Source: JAKALX01 sp964508715 (lineage in GTDB: Bacteria; Chloroflexota; Dehalococcoidia; Tepidiformales; Tepidiformaceae). Taken from it: a stretch of DNA of 62,387 bases. Both the position numbers and the translations under genes were made by a program. The stretch covers positions 1-62,387 of the forward strand of contig CAZDUX010000018.1 in NCBI GenBank assembly GCA_964508715.1. Reading direction: 5' to 3'. Below are positions 34,187 to 42,044 of the stretch, piece by piece. The notes beneath the pieces are model-generated. The model made no database searches and was not told the DNA's origin. It saw only the letters and a list, made by a program, of their open reading frames with translations. The stretch's first letter is position 1. Every line of letters begins with the position of its first letter.

Positions 34187-34764
34187 GGGTTCGCGTTCAT
34201 GGCCTTCTGATAGGCATGGATGGCCGGGTCATCGAGCCAGTGTTCCAGGCGCGGGGTCATCTTCTCGGGCATCGCGCGCATCATGTCTGCGGCGTGGATC
34301 GGGTCGTGCTTCGCCCAGCCTTTCAGGTAATCGCCGAGGCGGATACTGGTTGCCGGCCGCTTTCCGTCGCCACCGAAATGGAGTGTCTTCTCGAGATCGT
34401 CGGAAGTGAGCTTCGCGAGCGTTGAGCGGAGCTTCGTCCGCGCTGCCGCCGCCTCCACGAGCAGTTCGTTCACGGTTCGGTCGCGGCGAACCTCGACCTG
34501 GCGGTTATTGTAGCGATCGACATCCCATTTCTCGCCATCGGAGCCCGTTCTACCCTCGCCCGGCGTGCCGGCATGCATGGCCTGGAACATCTGCTCCACG
34601 GGACCATCGATAGTTGCAAGGTGGGCGATAAAGTCGCGCACCTGCCAGGAGCTATTGGGCACCGGCCGGCTGAGATCCTCGGTCGTCAGGCCACGGCAGA
34701 GCACCGTGAAGTGCAGGCGGTGGGTGTCTATTTCGCCCAGGATCGCTTCCACATCAGGGTGCAT
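34183..34764 (-). CDS. DinB/maleylpyruvate isomerase-like protein
   Basis: A 193-aa four-helix metal-binding protein. The first histidine lies in SSWQVRDFIAHLATIDGPV near 40-58 and further His residues are in WAKHDPIHAADMMRAM near 150. The pattern (W-x-V-x-D-x-x-x-H-L) is that of the MDMPI/DinB group, in which some members use mycothiol or another thiol cofactor. AAGGAGAGG lies just upstream of the ATG at 34764. The gene overlaps its upstream DinB neighbour by 11 nt and its downstream neighbour by 4 nt. Confidence 0.75.
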   Translation of the reverse strand: MHPDVEAILGEIDTHRLHFTVLCRGLTTEDLSRPVPNSSWQVRDFIAHLATIDGPVEQMFQAMHAGTPGEGRTGSDGEKWDVDRYNNRQVEVRRDRTVNELLVEAAAARTKLRSTLAKLTSDDLEKTLHFGGDGKRPATSIRLGDYLKGWAKHDPIHAADMMRAMPEKMTPRLEHWLDDPAIHAYQKAMNANP

Positions 34765-35377
34765 CGGCCTCTCCTTCGTCCCAGACTTCATCGTCCCAAT
34801 CACCACCCTCCTCTGCCAGCCGTTGGCGAACCTCGTCGAGCAGCCGCTGCTGGCGGGCGAAGCGGGGCGGATCGTCGTCAAAGTCAGCGTAGAGGATCCA
34901 GTTCAACACCATGGGATCGTCACGCGTGTGTGGCAACGCATCAACGAGGTCCATGCCATGCTCGATGCAGTGGCGCGACCAGGTCTGCAGGGCATCGCCA
35001 AACCGGTGCTGGCCAAACACACGGTCCCCGGCGTCGTCAGGGAGTGCATGCAACGTGCCGAAGAGGCTATTGATTGCACGGTCGGCGCGGCCAAGGATGG
35101 CAGGCAGGGGCGTACGTTTGGCCGCCTCCACCGTCTCCGCGTTGAACTCCTCGGGGTCGAGGTGGGAGGGAGCAGCTTCATCGCTGACGAAACCGGCAGC
35201 GAGGTCAGCGTAGTGCTCCAGGCTTCCCGCGATGTGTGCGAGGAGTTGCCGGACATTCCACTCGAGCCCCGGGACCTCAGCATCGAGCGCCCCTTTTGGA
35301 AGCGTCGTGGCAATGTACTTCACGTTCGCCCAATCAACGATGAAGCGGTCGAGTATGGCCCGGAGTTCGGGAGTCAT
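34754..35377 (-). CDS. DinB-family protein with acidic tail
   Basis: A 207-aa four-helix protein. VRQLLAHIAGSLEHYADLAAG near 43 and WSRHCIEHGMDLVDAL near 130 hold the expected histidines. The C-terminal ~30 residues are very acidic (GGDWDDEVWDEGEADAP). It is the second of two adjacent DinB-like genes; their sequences differ widely, so they are not a recent duplication. The start lies 5 nt after the enolase stop. Function unknown, with a thiol-dependent or metal-binding role likely. Confidence 0.72.
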   Translation of the reverse strand: MTPELRAILDRFIVDWANVKYIATTLPKGALDAEVPGLEWNVRQLLAHIAGSLEHYADLAAGFVSDEAAPSHLDPEEFNAETVEAAKRTPLPAILGRADRAINSLFGTLHALPDDAGDRVFGQHRFGDALQTWSRHCIEHGMDLVDALPHTRDDPMVLNWILYADFDDDPPRFARQQRLLDEVRQRLAEEGGDWDDEVWDEGEADAP

Positions 35378-35382
35378 GCCTG

Positions 35383-36744
35383 TTAGTGACGGGTCCGCGG
35401 GTGGCGCCGGTCGTCGCCGCGCTTGGAGGGCCTGGGGCGAGCGACCTCTTCCGCGGCGGGGCGGGTCCCGAGCTGCCGGATGCAATCCCAGCCTGCGTAT
35501 TCGGCCGAGTCACTCAATTCGGCCTCGATCTCGAGGAGGCGATTGTACTTTGCTACCCGTTCGCTGCGTGCCGGCGCCCCGGTCTTGATCTGGCCGGCGC
35601 CAGTCGCAACCGCGAGGTCGGCGATGAAGGTATCCTCCGTTTCACCGGAGCGATGGGAGATGACCGCGGTCCATCCTGCACGGTGGGCGACGCCGACTGC
35701 TTCGAGCGTCTCCGAGAGCGTGCCAATCTGGTTGAGTTTCACCAGCACGCTATTGGCAGCCTTTGCCTCGATAGCGCGACGGATACGCTCCGGGTTCGTG
35801 ACGAGCAGGTCGTCGCCGACGAGCTGGCAGTGGTCGCCAAGCCTCGTAACGAGCTTCGCCCAGCCGTCCCAATCGTCTTCACTCAGACCGTCCTCGATGG
35901 AACGGATCGGGTACCTGTCCACCCACGATGCCCAGTGGTCGACCATCTGGTCGCTCGTGAGCACGCGGTTTTCCTTTGCGAGATGGTACTTGCCACCGCT
36001 GAAAAGCTCAGTCGAAGCCGGGTCGAGTGCGATAACGGCGTCCTCACCGGGTTTGTAGCCGGCCCGCTCGATCGCCTCGAGGACGACCTGGACAGCAGCT
36101 TCGTTCCCCTCGAGCGATGGCGCGAACCCTCCCTCGTCGCCGACCGAGGTGATGGCGCCGCGATCGTGCAGCACAACTTTGAGCGCCTGGTATACCTCCG
36201 CGCCCATGCGCAGCCCTTCTGCAAACGTCTCGGCACCGACGGGCATGACCATGAACTCCTGGAAGTCGGTCGAGTCGGGAGCGTGCTTGCCACCATTGAG
36301 GATGTTGAACATCGGCACCGGGAGGCGGTGAGCGCCGGGCCCGCCAAGGTACTTGTAGAGGGGCAGGCCGTGGGACTCCGCCGCTGCCCGTGCGACAGCG
36401 AGCGAGACACCGAGCATCGCATTGGCACCCAGCCGGCTCTTATTCGCGGTGCCATCAAGCTCGATCATGATCCGGTCGACGAGCCGCTGTTCGGTCGCAG
36501 GGACGCCGGCGAGTGCCTTCCGGATCTCGCCGTTGGCATTCCTGACGGCCTTCATCACTCCCTTGCCGCCGTATCGGCGCGGGTCGCCATCACGCAGCTC
36601 GACAGCTTCATGGGCGCCGGTCGAGGCCCCGCTCGGTACGCGGGCAACACCAATGGAGCCATCATTGAGCAGGACGCTGACTTCCACGGTGGGATTGCCG
36701 CGTGAATCGAGGATTTCGCGGGCCAGGATTTCTTCAATGATCAC
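35383..36744 (-). CDS. eno: enolase (phosphopyruvate hydratase)
   Basis: A 453-aa enolase, the glycolytic enzyme turning 2-phosphoglycerate to phosphoenolpyruvate. Motifs: AREILDSRGNPTVEVSV at the start, PVPMFNILNGGKHA, TSVGDEGGFAPS, the Mg ligands in IALDPASTE, SIEDGLSEDDWDGW and GDDLLVTNPERI, and SHRSGETEDTFIADLAVATG. The usual family length is ~425; here about 25 extra basic, disordered residues follow the normal end (RPRPSKRGDDRRHPRTRH). Start GTG at 36744 with AGGAGAG upstream; a longer frame to 36801 would add 19 unrelated residues. Confidence 0.95.
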   Translation of the reverse strand: MIIEEILAREILDSRGNPTVEVSVLLNDGSIGVARVPSGASTGAHEAVELRDGDPRRYGGKGVMKAVRNANGEIRKALAGVPATEQRLVDRIMIELDGTANKSRLGANAMLGVSLAVARAAAESHGLPLYKYLGGPGAHRLPVPMFNILNGGKHAPDSTDFQEFMVMPVGAETFAEGLRMGAEVYQALKVVLHDRGAITSVGDEGGFAPSLEGNEAAVQVVLEAIERAGYKPGEDAVIALDPASTELFSGGKYHLAKENRVLTSDQMVDHWASWVDRYPIRSIEDGLSEDDWDGWAKLVTRLGDHCQLVGDDLLVTNPERIRRAIEAKAANSVLVKLNQIGTLSETLEAVGVAHRAGWTAVISHRSGETEDTFIADLAVATGAGQIKTGAPARSERVAKYNRLLEIEAELSDSAEYAGWDCIRQLGTRPAAEEVARPRPSKRGDDRRHPRTRH

Positions 36745-36778
36745 GGGTCTCTCCTGAACGCGGCGCGACCGCGGATTT

Positions 36779-37273
36779 TCAGCCTCTGACCTCGGGTGCA
36801 TCGCTCAGAGGAATGAGCGCATCGGGGCTCTGGAGGTAGTCGATATAGAGGATGCCGTTAACATGGTCGATCTCGTGTTCGAGTGCCTCGGCCAGGAGGT
36901 CGTTCTCAGCCTTGATGCGCACTTCCTTGCCGGTCCTGGGATCGATTCCCTTGGCGAGCACCTTCACGGAGCGCGTAATCTCGCCCCGGAAGCCGGGGAC
37001 CGAGAGGCAGCCTTCATCAACCTTCCGCTCACCGGACCGCTTCACGATCTCGGGGTTCACGAGTGCGATGGGCTGCCCGTTGTTGACATCGATGACGATG
37101 ACCTTGAGTGGCACCCCGATCTGGGGTGCGGCCAAGCCTACACCCGGTGCATCGTACATGGTCTCCCACATGTCCTCGATGAGCTTGTGGATCGAGGAGT
37201 CGATGGTGCGAACACGACGCGCTTTTTCACGAAGGACCGGATTGCCGGCTCGAACGATAGGGATGATGGCCAA
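36779..37273 (-). CDS. def: peptide deformylase
   Basis: A 164-aa peptide deformylase, which removes the formyl group from new proteins. All three family motifs are visible: GVGLAAPQIG (45-54), EGCLSVPG with the metal-binding Cys89, and HEIDH with His133 and His137 as metal ligands and Glu134 as catalytic base. The start is taken as TTG at 37273, with GGAG about 8 nt upstream; this gives the normal family length. It is directly upstream of eno, 34 nt apart, so they are probably cotranscribed. Confidence 0.93.
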   Translation of the reverse strand: MAIIPIVRAGNPVLREKARRVRTIDSSIHKLIEDMWETMYDAPGVGLAAPQIGVPLKVIVIDVNNGQPIALVNPEIVKRSGERKVDEGCLSVPGFRGEITRSVKVLAKGIDPRTGKEVRIKAENDLLAEALEHEIDHVNGILYIDYLQSPDALIPLSDAPEVRG

Positions 37274-37382
37274 GTGTTCGGCTCCGAAACCGTTCTGGCG
37301 GCCACGGGCCGCGGGCCGCACGGTAGGCGGCGCCCGTTAGTGTAGCGCGAGATTAACGTTTCACGCTTGTGGACGCCGAGTA

Positions 37383-37399
37383 AGTGTCATAGTTACACT
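37383..37399. promoter_or_regulatory. candidate NAD-biosynthesis operator and -10 box
   Basis: AGTGT-CATAGTT-ACACT, perfect 5-bp arms around 7 nt, ending 7 nt before the nadB ATG. Its GT-N7-AC core fits sites of the NrtR group of NAD-pathway repressors. The right arm contains TACACT (37394-37399), positioned as a -10 box for a leaderless start. Confidence 0.5.
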
Positions 37400-37406
37400 A
37401 AGTCGC

Positions 37407-38957
37407 ATGCCACGCTCCAGCCCACCTGGCGAGCAGCAGGAGTACCGTGCCGTCGTCCTCGGCAGCGGGATTGCCGGGCTATTCGTGGCTCTCGAGGTGA
37501 GCCGATCCGGGCCTGTCCTCGTCCTTACGAAGGGGAGCATCGACGACTGCAACACGCGCTGGGCTCAAGGGGGTATTGCAGCCGCCATCGGTCCGTTGGA
37601 TTCGCCCGAGCAACACCTTGCCGACACGATCAGCGCCGGTGCTGGCCTCGTCGATCCCGAGGCAGCACGTGTGCTCTGCTTTGAGGGCCCCGACCGAATC
37701 CGCGATCTGATCGCTTACGGCGTCCCGTTCGATTCACTTGATGGCGAGATCGCACTCGGCCGCGAGGCCGCCCACAGCCAGTCGCGCATCCTCCACGCAG
37801 GGGGTGACCGAACCGGTGCGGAGATCGAAACCGCGCTCGGGGCTGCGGTGCGCATCCCGCGGATCACCATCCTCGACCACACGCTTGCGACACAGATCAT
37901 CGTCGAAAACGGTATAGCCGCCGGCGTGAACGCCATCGACCTTCTTAGCGGGGCGCACGAGGTTCATCGGGCTCCCGCCATCGTCATCGCGACGGGCGGG
38001 GCGGGCAGGATGTACTCACACACGACGAACCCGGACGTGACGACGGGTGATGGCGTGGTGCTCGCTTTCGAAGCCGGGGCTGATGTCGCCGATCTCGAGT
38101 TTTACCAATTCCATCCGACCGCATTTCGCCGCGAGGGGAACCAGCCATTCCTCATCAGTGAGGCGGTTCGAGGCGAAGGGGCTATCCTTCGAAACCACGC
38201 GGGTGAGCGATTCATGCCCCGATACCACGACCTCGCGGAGTTGGCGCCACGGGATGTCGTCGCTCGCGCCATTGTGAGCGAGATGCGCGCCGGGAAGAGC
38301 GACCACGTGCTCCTCGATTGCAGCGCTATCACGGTGGACCTGGCTATCCGCTTCCCGGGGATCTTCCAGTTCTGCCAGGCACAGGGGATCGATATGCGCA
38401 CCCAGCCAATCCCGGTGTCTCCTGCCGCACACTACATGATGGGCGGTATTCGCACCGACCTCGATGCACGAACGACCATTCCGGGCCTGTACGCCGTTGG
38501 CGAGGTTGCCTGTACCGGAGTCCATGGCGCAAACCGGCTCGCGAGCAATTCATTGCTGGAGACCGTGGTCTTTGGAAAGCGTGCGGCAGAGCACATACTC
38601 TCGGGTAAGAAGGGAGCGGCTCCACGCTCAGCGGACGGCATCGGACTGACGATCCAGTTGCGGCTCGCACCGTCCCACACGGCCCTGCAATCGTTGATGT
38701 GGGAGTGCGCCGGTATCGAGCGGGATGGTGCCGGGATGCGTGCTGCACTCGCCCGCATCGAGGCGTGGCCCGAGCCAGATCGCGAGCCAGCCGACCGGGA
38801 TAGGTTCGAGCGGCGCCAGATGGCCAGTCTCGCGCAGTTGATGCTGATGCCCGCCATTTCCCGAGCCGAGAGCAGAGGAGCACACTATCGCCGTGACTTC
38901 CCTGAACTCGACGACGCACACTGGATGCATCGGCAGGTGTATCGGCGTGGCGATTGA
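37407..38957 (+). CDS. nadB: L-aspartate oxidase
   Basis: A 516-aa FAD enzyme oxidising L-aspartate to iminoaspartate, the first step of NAD synthesis. Motifs: VLGSGIAGLFVALE (FAD dinucleotide fold, near 14), WAQGGIAAAIG, AHSQSRILHAGGDRTG, MGGIRTDLDARTTIPG and VGEVACTGVHGANRLASNSLLE. Length matches the family. There is no good Shine-Dalgarno; the -10-like TACACT ends 7 nt before the ATG, so the mRNA is probably leaderless. nadC follows with an overlap; nadA is not in the window. Confidence 0.93.
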   Translation: MPRSSPPGEQQEYRAVVLGSGIAGLFVALEVSRSGPVLVLTKGSIDDCNTRWAQGGIAAAIGPLDSPEQHLADTISAGAGLVDPEAARVLCFEGPDRIRDLIAYGVPFDSLDGEIALGREAAHSQSRILHAGGDRTGAEIETALGAAVRIPRITILDHTLATQIIVENGIAAGVNAIDLLSGAHEVHRAPAIVIATGGAGRMYSHTTNPDVTTGDGVVLAFEAGADVADLEFYQFHPTAFRREGNQPFLISEAVRGEGAILRNHAGERFMPRYHDLAELAPRDVVARAIVSEMRAGKSDHVLLDCSAITVDLAIRFPGIFQFCQAQGIDMRTQPIPVSPAAHYMMGGIRTDLDARTTIPGLYAVGEVACTGVHGANRLASNSLLETVVFGKRAAEHILSGKKGAAPRSADGIGLTIQLRLAPSHTALQSLMWECAGIERDGAGMRAALARIEAWPEPDREPADRDRFERRQMASLAQLMLMPAISRAESRGAHYRRDFPELDDAHWMHRQVYRRGD

Positions 38958-39810
38958 ACCTCTGCGCCGCGGGCTCATCGATTCGCTGGTGGCCGCTGCG
39001 CTCGCCGAGGACCATGCCTTCGACGATGCCACGACGCTCGCCACGGTCGCACCTGCCCTCCAGGGGAACGTGCAGTTCCTCGCCAGGGAAGGGGGCGTGG
39101 TAGCAGGGCTAGCCTTCGCCGAGGCGGCATTCCGCCACATCGACCCGGCGGTCAGATTCGTGGTACACACTCCCGATGGAGCGCGATTCGACAGGGGTGT
39201 CACCCTGGCCAGCACTGAAGGGCCTGTTCGCGCACTCCTTCAAGGTGAACGCGTCGCGCTCAACTTTCTTCAGCGGCTCAGCGGCACCGCGACACTGACA
39301 CGGCGATTCGTGGATGCGGTCGACGGAACCAGGGCCGTCATCCTTGACACCCGCAAGACGACGCCCGGCCTGCGCGAGGCGGAGAAGTACGCGGTCCGTT
39401 GCGGGGGTGGCACGAACCACCGGCCCGACCTTGCCTCGATGGCGATGATCAAGGACAACCACCGTGAGGCGCTGGCCCGCGAGGGGCTGACGCTGGTGCA
39501 GGGGGCTTCGGCCATCCGGGGACGGTCGCCGGGTATTCCGGTGGAGATAGAGATCGACTCGCTCGACGACCTGGAAGCGGCGCTTGCTGCAAAGCCAGAG
39601 TGGGTGCTGCTCGACAACATGCCCATCGCGGCGATGGCCGAGGCGGTTCGCAAAACAGCGGGGCGAGCGAAGCTGGAAGCCAGTGGTGGAGTCAGCATTG
39701 ACACGGTGCGGGAAATCGCCGAAACCGGTGTTGACGCGATCTCTGTTGGGGCCCTCACGCACTCGGCTCGAGCACTCGATATCAGCCTCGACCTGTCATT
39801 CGCCGACTGA
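38947..39810 (+). CDS. nadC: nicotinate-nucleotide pyrophosphorylase (carboxylating)
   Basis: A 287-aa quinolinate phosphoribosyltransferase: quinolinate plus PRPP gives nicotinate mononucleotide. Motifs: ALLQGERVALNFLQRLSGTAT, ILDTRKTTPGLREAEKYAV, MIKDNHREAL, and the C-terminal LEASGGVSIDTVREIAETGVDAISVG. GTG at 38947 is used because it overlaps the nadB stop by 11 nt and gives the normal length; an ATG at 38893 would overlap nadB by 65 nt. AGGTG lies 7 nt upstream. Confidence 0.93.
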   Translation: MAIEPLRRGLIDSLVAAALAEDHAFDDATTLATVAPALQGNVQFLAREGGVVAGLAFAEAAFRHIDPAVRFVVHTPDGARFDRGVTLASTEGPVRALLQGERVALNFLQRLSGTATLTRRFVDAVDGTRAVILDTRKTTPGLREAEKYAVRCGGGTNHRPDLASMAMIKDNHREALAREGLTLVQGASAIRGRSPGIPVEIEIDSLDDLEAALAAKPEWVLLDNMPIAAMAEAVRKTAGRAKLEASGGVSIDTVREIAETGVDAISVGALTHSARALDISLDLSFAD

Positions 39811-40272
39811 CTGCCGCTCGGAGCCTTACCCGGAAAGGCAAACCGGCGTCCCACCAGGATTCACCTTCCGGCCTACGGTAGCAGGACTATGCACCCGCAA
39901 GCGCCAGGCTGTCGTGCCCGTGGCCAGGGAATCGCACCTGCCTGCAATCGGCGTAGGCGGCCATCTCGAGCACCATATCGCCAGCAGCATCGAAGGAGCC
40001 GCCTCGGCTGCCCGCCTGCATCCTTGTGGCGTAGCTGAAGCGCACCTGCCGCCGGTCGGGACAAGCGATCATGAGCGAAAGGAAGGAATCGGGCGTGGCG
40101 TACACGGTACGGCCTCCGGATCGAACTCCTTCGATCGTCCGCGATGCCTCGGCGGCAAGGTAGCGCCTGGTCTCTATTCGCGAATGGAAACCGATACGCG
40201 GGAACTATCCTTCTATTGGTGCAAGGGATAAGCCATCGGCGAAAACTATCGCTCAGCTGTTTTGCCTATAGC
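39811..40272. other. 462-nt gap after nadC, weak coding signal only
   Basis: No clear gene. On the minus strand one frame (stop at ~39887) stays open for about 107 codons and has GC-rich third positions; it is listed separately. No RNA gene, riboswitch fold or terminator stands out. Confidence 0.5.
39887..40105 (-). CDS. possible small gene or gene remnant, unknown
   Basis: A 72-aa frame from GTG (VYATPDSFLSLMIACPDRRQVRF) to a TAG at ~39887. The same frame extends upstream without start codon to a TAG near 40195 and reads RYLAAEASRTIEGVRSGGR, so it looks like the end of a protein that lost its beginning. CRQVRF appears near the C-terminus and a similar RRQVRF 45 residues before. Codon third positions are GC-rich. 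I do not recognise a family; it may be spurious. Confidence 0.25.
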   Translation of the reverse strand: MYATPDSFLSLMIACPDRRQVRFSYATRMQAGSRGGSFDAAGDMVLEMAAYADCRQVRFPGHGHDSLALAGA

Positions 40273-41130
40273 TCAGGCGGTGAGGGTCGGGTTTCGCTGC
40301 TCGAGGATGTCAGTCATCCGTACCGTCACGCTTTCGAACATGCCTGGCTGCACGGGCAGGATGTAGAACCTGTCGTTACGAATCGCGTCCATCACCTGGT
40401 GTGCGACCTCTTCGGGCTCAATTCCCTGGTTGAGCGCCGCCGCGAACCCGGCTGACCATGCCTGGACCTCCGGGCGCTGGCCGGCCATATTCGTCGCCGG
40501 CCCGAACTCGGCGGGCCGGTTGCGTTCTGATTCGAGGATCGCTGTGCGGATGAGCCCCGGACAAAGGACCGAGGCCGAGAGCCTCGCGCCCATGCCCCTG
40601 AACTCCTTGTAGATACCCTCGGTGAGGCAGACGACACCGTGCTTGGAGACGTTGTAGGGATTGGCCGCGCTGAGCAGGCCCGCCATCGAGGCCGTATTGA
40701 CGATATGCCCCTCGTCTCCGTTTTCGAGCATGCGCGGCACAAACGCACGGATCCCGAAGAGGACTCCCATGAAGTTCACGCCGAATGTCCATTCCCAATC
40801 GGCGAGGGGCGTTTCCCAGGGCCGTGAGCGGAGGGTTGCGGCAGTCGCTGCAACACCGGCGTTGTTGCAGAGAATATGGACATTCCCGAACCTGGTGAAC
40901 GCGGCGTCGGCAAGACGGTTGACATCGGCCTCGGTCATCACATTGGTCCTTACTGCCAGGACATCGCCGCCCTTCTGCCGAATGGCGGCTTCGGCCATGG
41001 CGAGTGGTTCGGCCTCGATATCAGCCAGGACGACCTTCATCCCCTCCTCGGCGAAGCGGTGGGAGAAGGCGAGGCCCATACCGCTCGCCGCGCCGGTGAC
41101 GACCGCGACCCTGCCCTGGAAGTCCTGCAT
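40273..41130 (-). CDS. short-chain dehydrogenase/reductase
   Basis: A 285-aa SDR. The NAD(P) motif is TGAASGMGLAFSHRFAEEG near 12; NNAGVAA near 90; the active site has MAGLLSAANPYNVSKHGVV with the Tyr-x-x-x-Lys pair near 160. An acidic residue after the second strand (LADIEAE) suggests NAD preference. GGAGG lies 5-6 nt before the ATG. It stands alone. The substrate is unknown; similar proteins reduce ketones or oxidise alcohols. Confidence 0.82.
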   Translation of the reverse strand: MQDFQGRVAVVTGAASGMGLAFSHRFAEEGMKVVLADIEAEPLAMAEAAIRQKGGDVLAVRTNVMTEADVNRLADAAFTRFGNVHILCNNAGVAATAATLRSRPWETPLADWEWTFGVNFMGVLFGIRAFVPRMLENGDEGHIVNTASMAGLLSAANPYNVSKHGVVCLTEGIYKEFRGMGARLSASVLCPGLIRTAILESERNRPAEFGPATNMAGQRPEVQAWSAGFAAALNQGIEPEEVAHQVMDAIRNDRFYILPVQPGMFESVTVRMTDILEQRNPTLTA

Positions 41131-41355
41131 CTCAGCCTCCAAACGCGAAAGTGCGCGGAGCATACCGGTTTCGATGCAGGCCGACGAGCGACTCGCGCTG
41201 GCAGAGTCTTCGCTGGCCGGCGTGGGCACAGGGTAAGGGCCCAACTCGAGCCTCTCGTAACGCGATACACTCGAACCAGGGGCTTAGACCACCGCGGGCG
41301 CCGGGCTCGGACGGCAGATGCTCAGCCGGTATGAATGCTCTTCAGGGGGAAAGCC

Positions 41356-41922
41356 ATGGCACGGATGAGACCACTCAGGAAGGATGAAGTTGAGGGGGAG
41401 TTGCGGGATGCGCTGGCCGGTGCGGAAACGTGGCTTGGCGAACCGGTGATCAGTGCCGGGATCCAGGCCTATACGCCGCCAATCTACTTCGCCAGCAGTG
41501 CCCTTGGTAATGCACCTGCACGCAGCGGGTTGCTGACCAACCAGCTTCGCTCGCTGGTCTCTCTGCGCGCAGCACAGCTGGTCGGCTGCCCCTTCTGAAT
41601 GGATACGAATACTGCCGGGAGCAGTACTTCTGGAGCGTCTGACGAGAAGATCGCCGCCCTCGCCGACTACCAAACGAGTAACCTGTTCAGCCAGGAAGAG
41701 AAGGCGGCCCTGGCGCTCGCCGAAGCGATGAGCGCGACACCGGCCGATGTTTCCGGGAAGGTTTTCACAGACGCCCGGCAATGGTTCAGCGAAGGGCAGA
41801 TGGTTGAACTGGTTGCAACCATCGCGATGGAGAATTACCGGGCGCGTTTCAACCGCGCGTTCGATGTCGAATCGCAGCACCTCTGTGAGAGGCTCGGGGT
41901 CACACCACCGCCCGGGCAGTAG
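41356..41922 (+). CDS. AhpD/carboxymuconolactone decarboxylase-like protein with in-frame TGA (candidate selenoprotein)
   Basis: Read through the TGA at 41596-41598 this is one 188-residue protein. The first 80 residues (LRSLVSLRAAQLVGCPF at the end) and the part after TGA (MDTNTAGS, then LADYQTSNLFSQEEKAALALAEAM and ENYRARFNRAFDVESQ) are the two halves of one AhpD-like fold with no gap. TGA stands at residue 81, where the family has the second Cys of CxxC; Cys78 is present. A CxxU redox site acting on peroxides or disulfides would result. AGGGGGAAAGCC precedes the ATG. If no selenocysteine machinery exists it is a nonsense mutation or two coupled halves (ATG follows TGA directly). Confidence 0.75.
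41607..41630 (+). promoter_or_regulatory. SECIS-like hairpin after the TGA
   Basis: GAATACTGC pairs with GCAGTA-C-TTC (9 bp with one bulged C) around a CGGGA loop; the inner 6 bp (TACTGC/GCAGTA, 41610-41626) are perfect. The loop begins 17 nt after the TGA and has G at its second position, as expected for a bacterial SECIS element bound by SelB. Confidence 0.5.
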
Positions 41923-42044
41923 TCGTCCATCCGGGCGGTCGCAATCGGGACTACGACCTGCTTTGTTGATTGCCGCCGCGGCCGCGTTGGCGTAGACATA
42001 CGCGCACTATCAGCGAGCCGGCAGCCGGAAACAGGAGAGCAGGG

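Noticed and set aside
40268..40284. tRNA-like D-arm text TATAGCTCAGGCGGTGAG
   Set aside because: It is the complement of the SDR gene's last codons; no acceptor stem, anticodon arm or T-loop fits around it.
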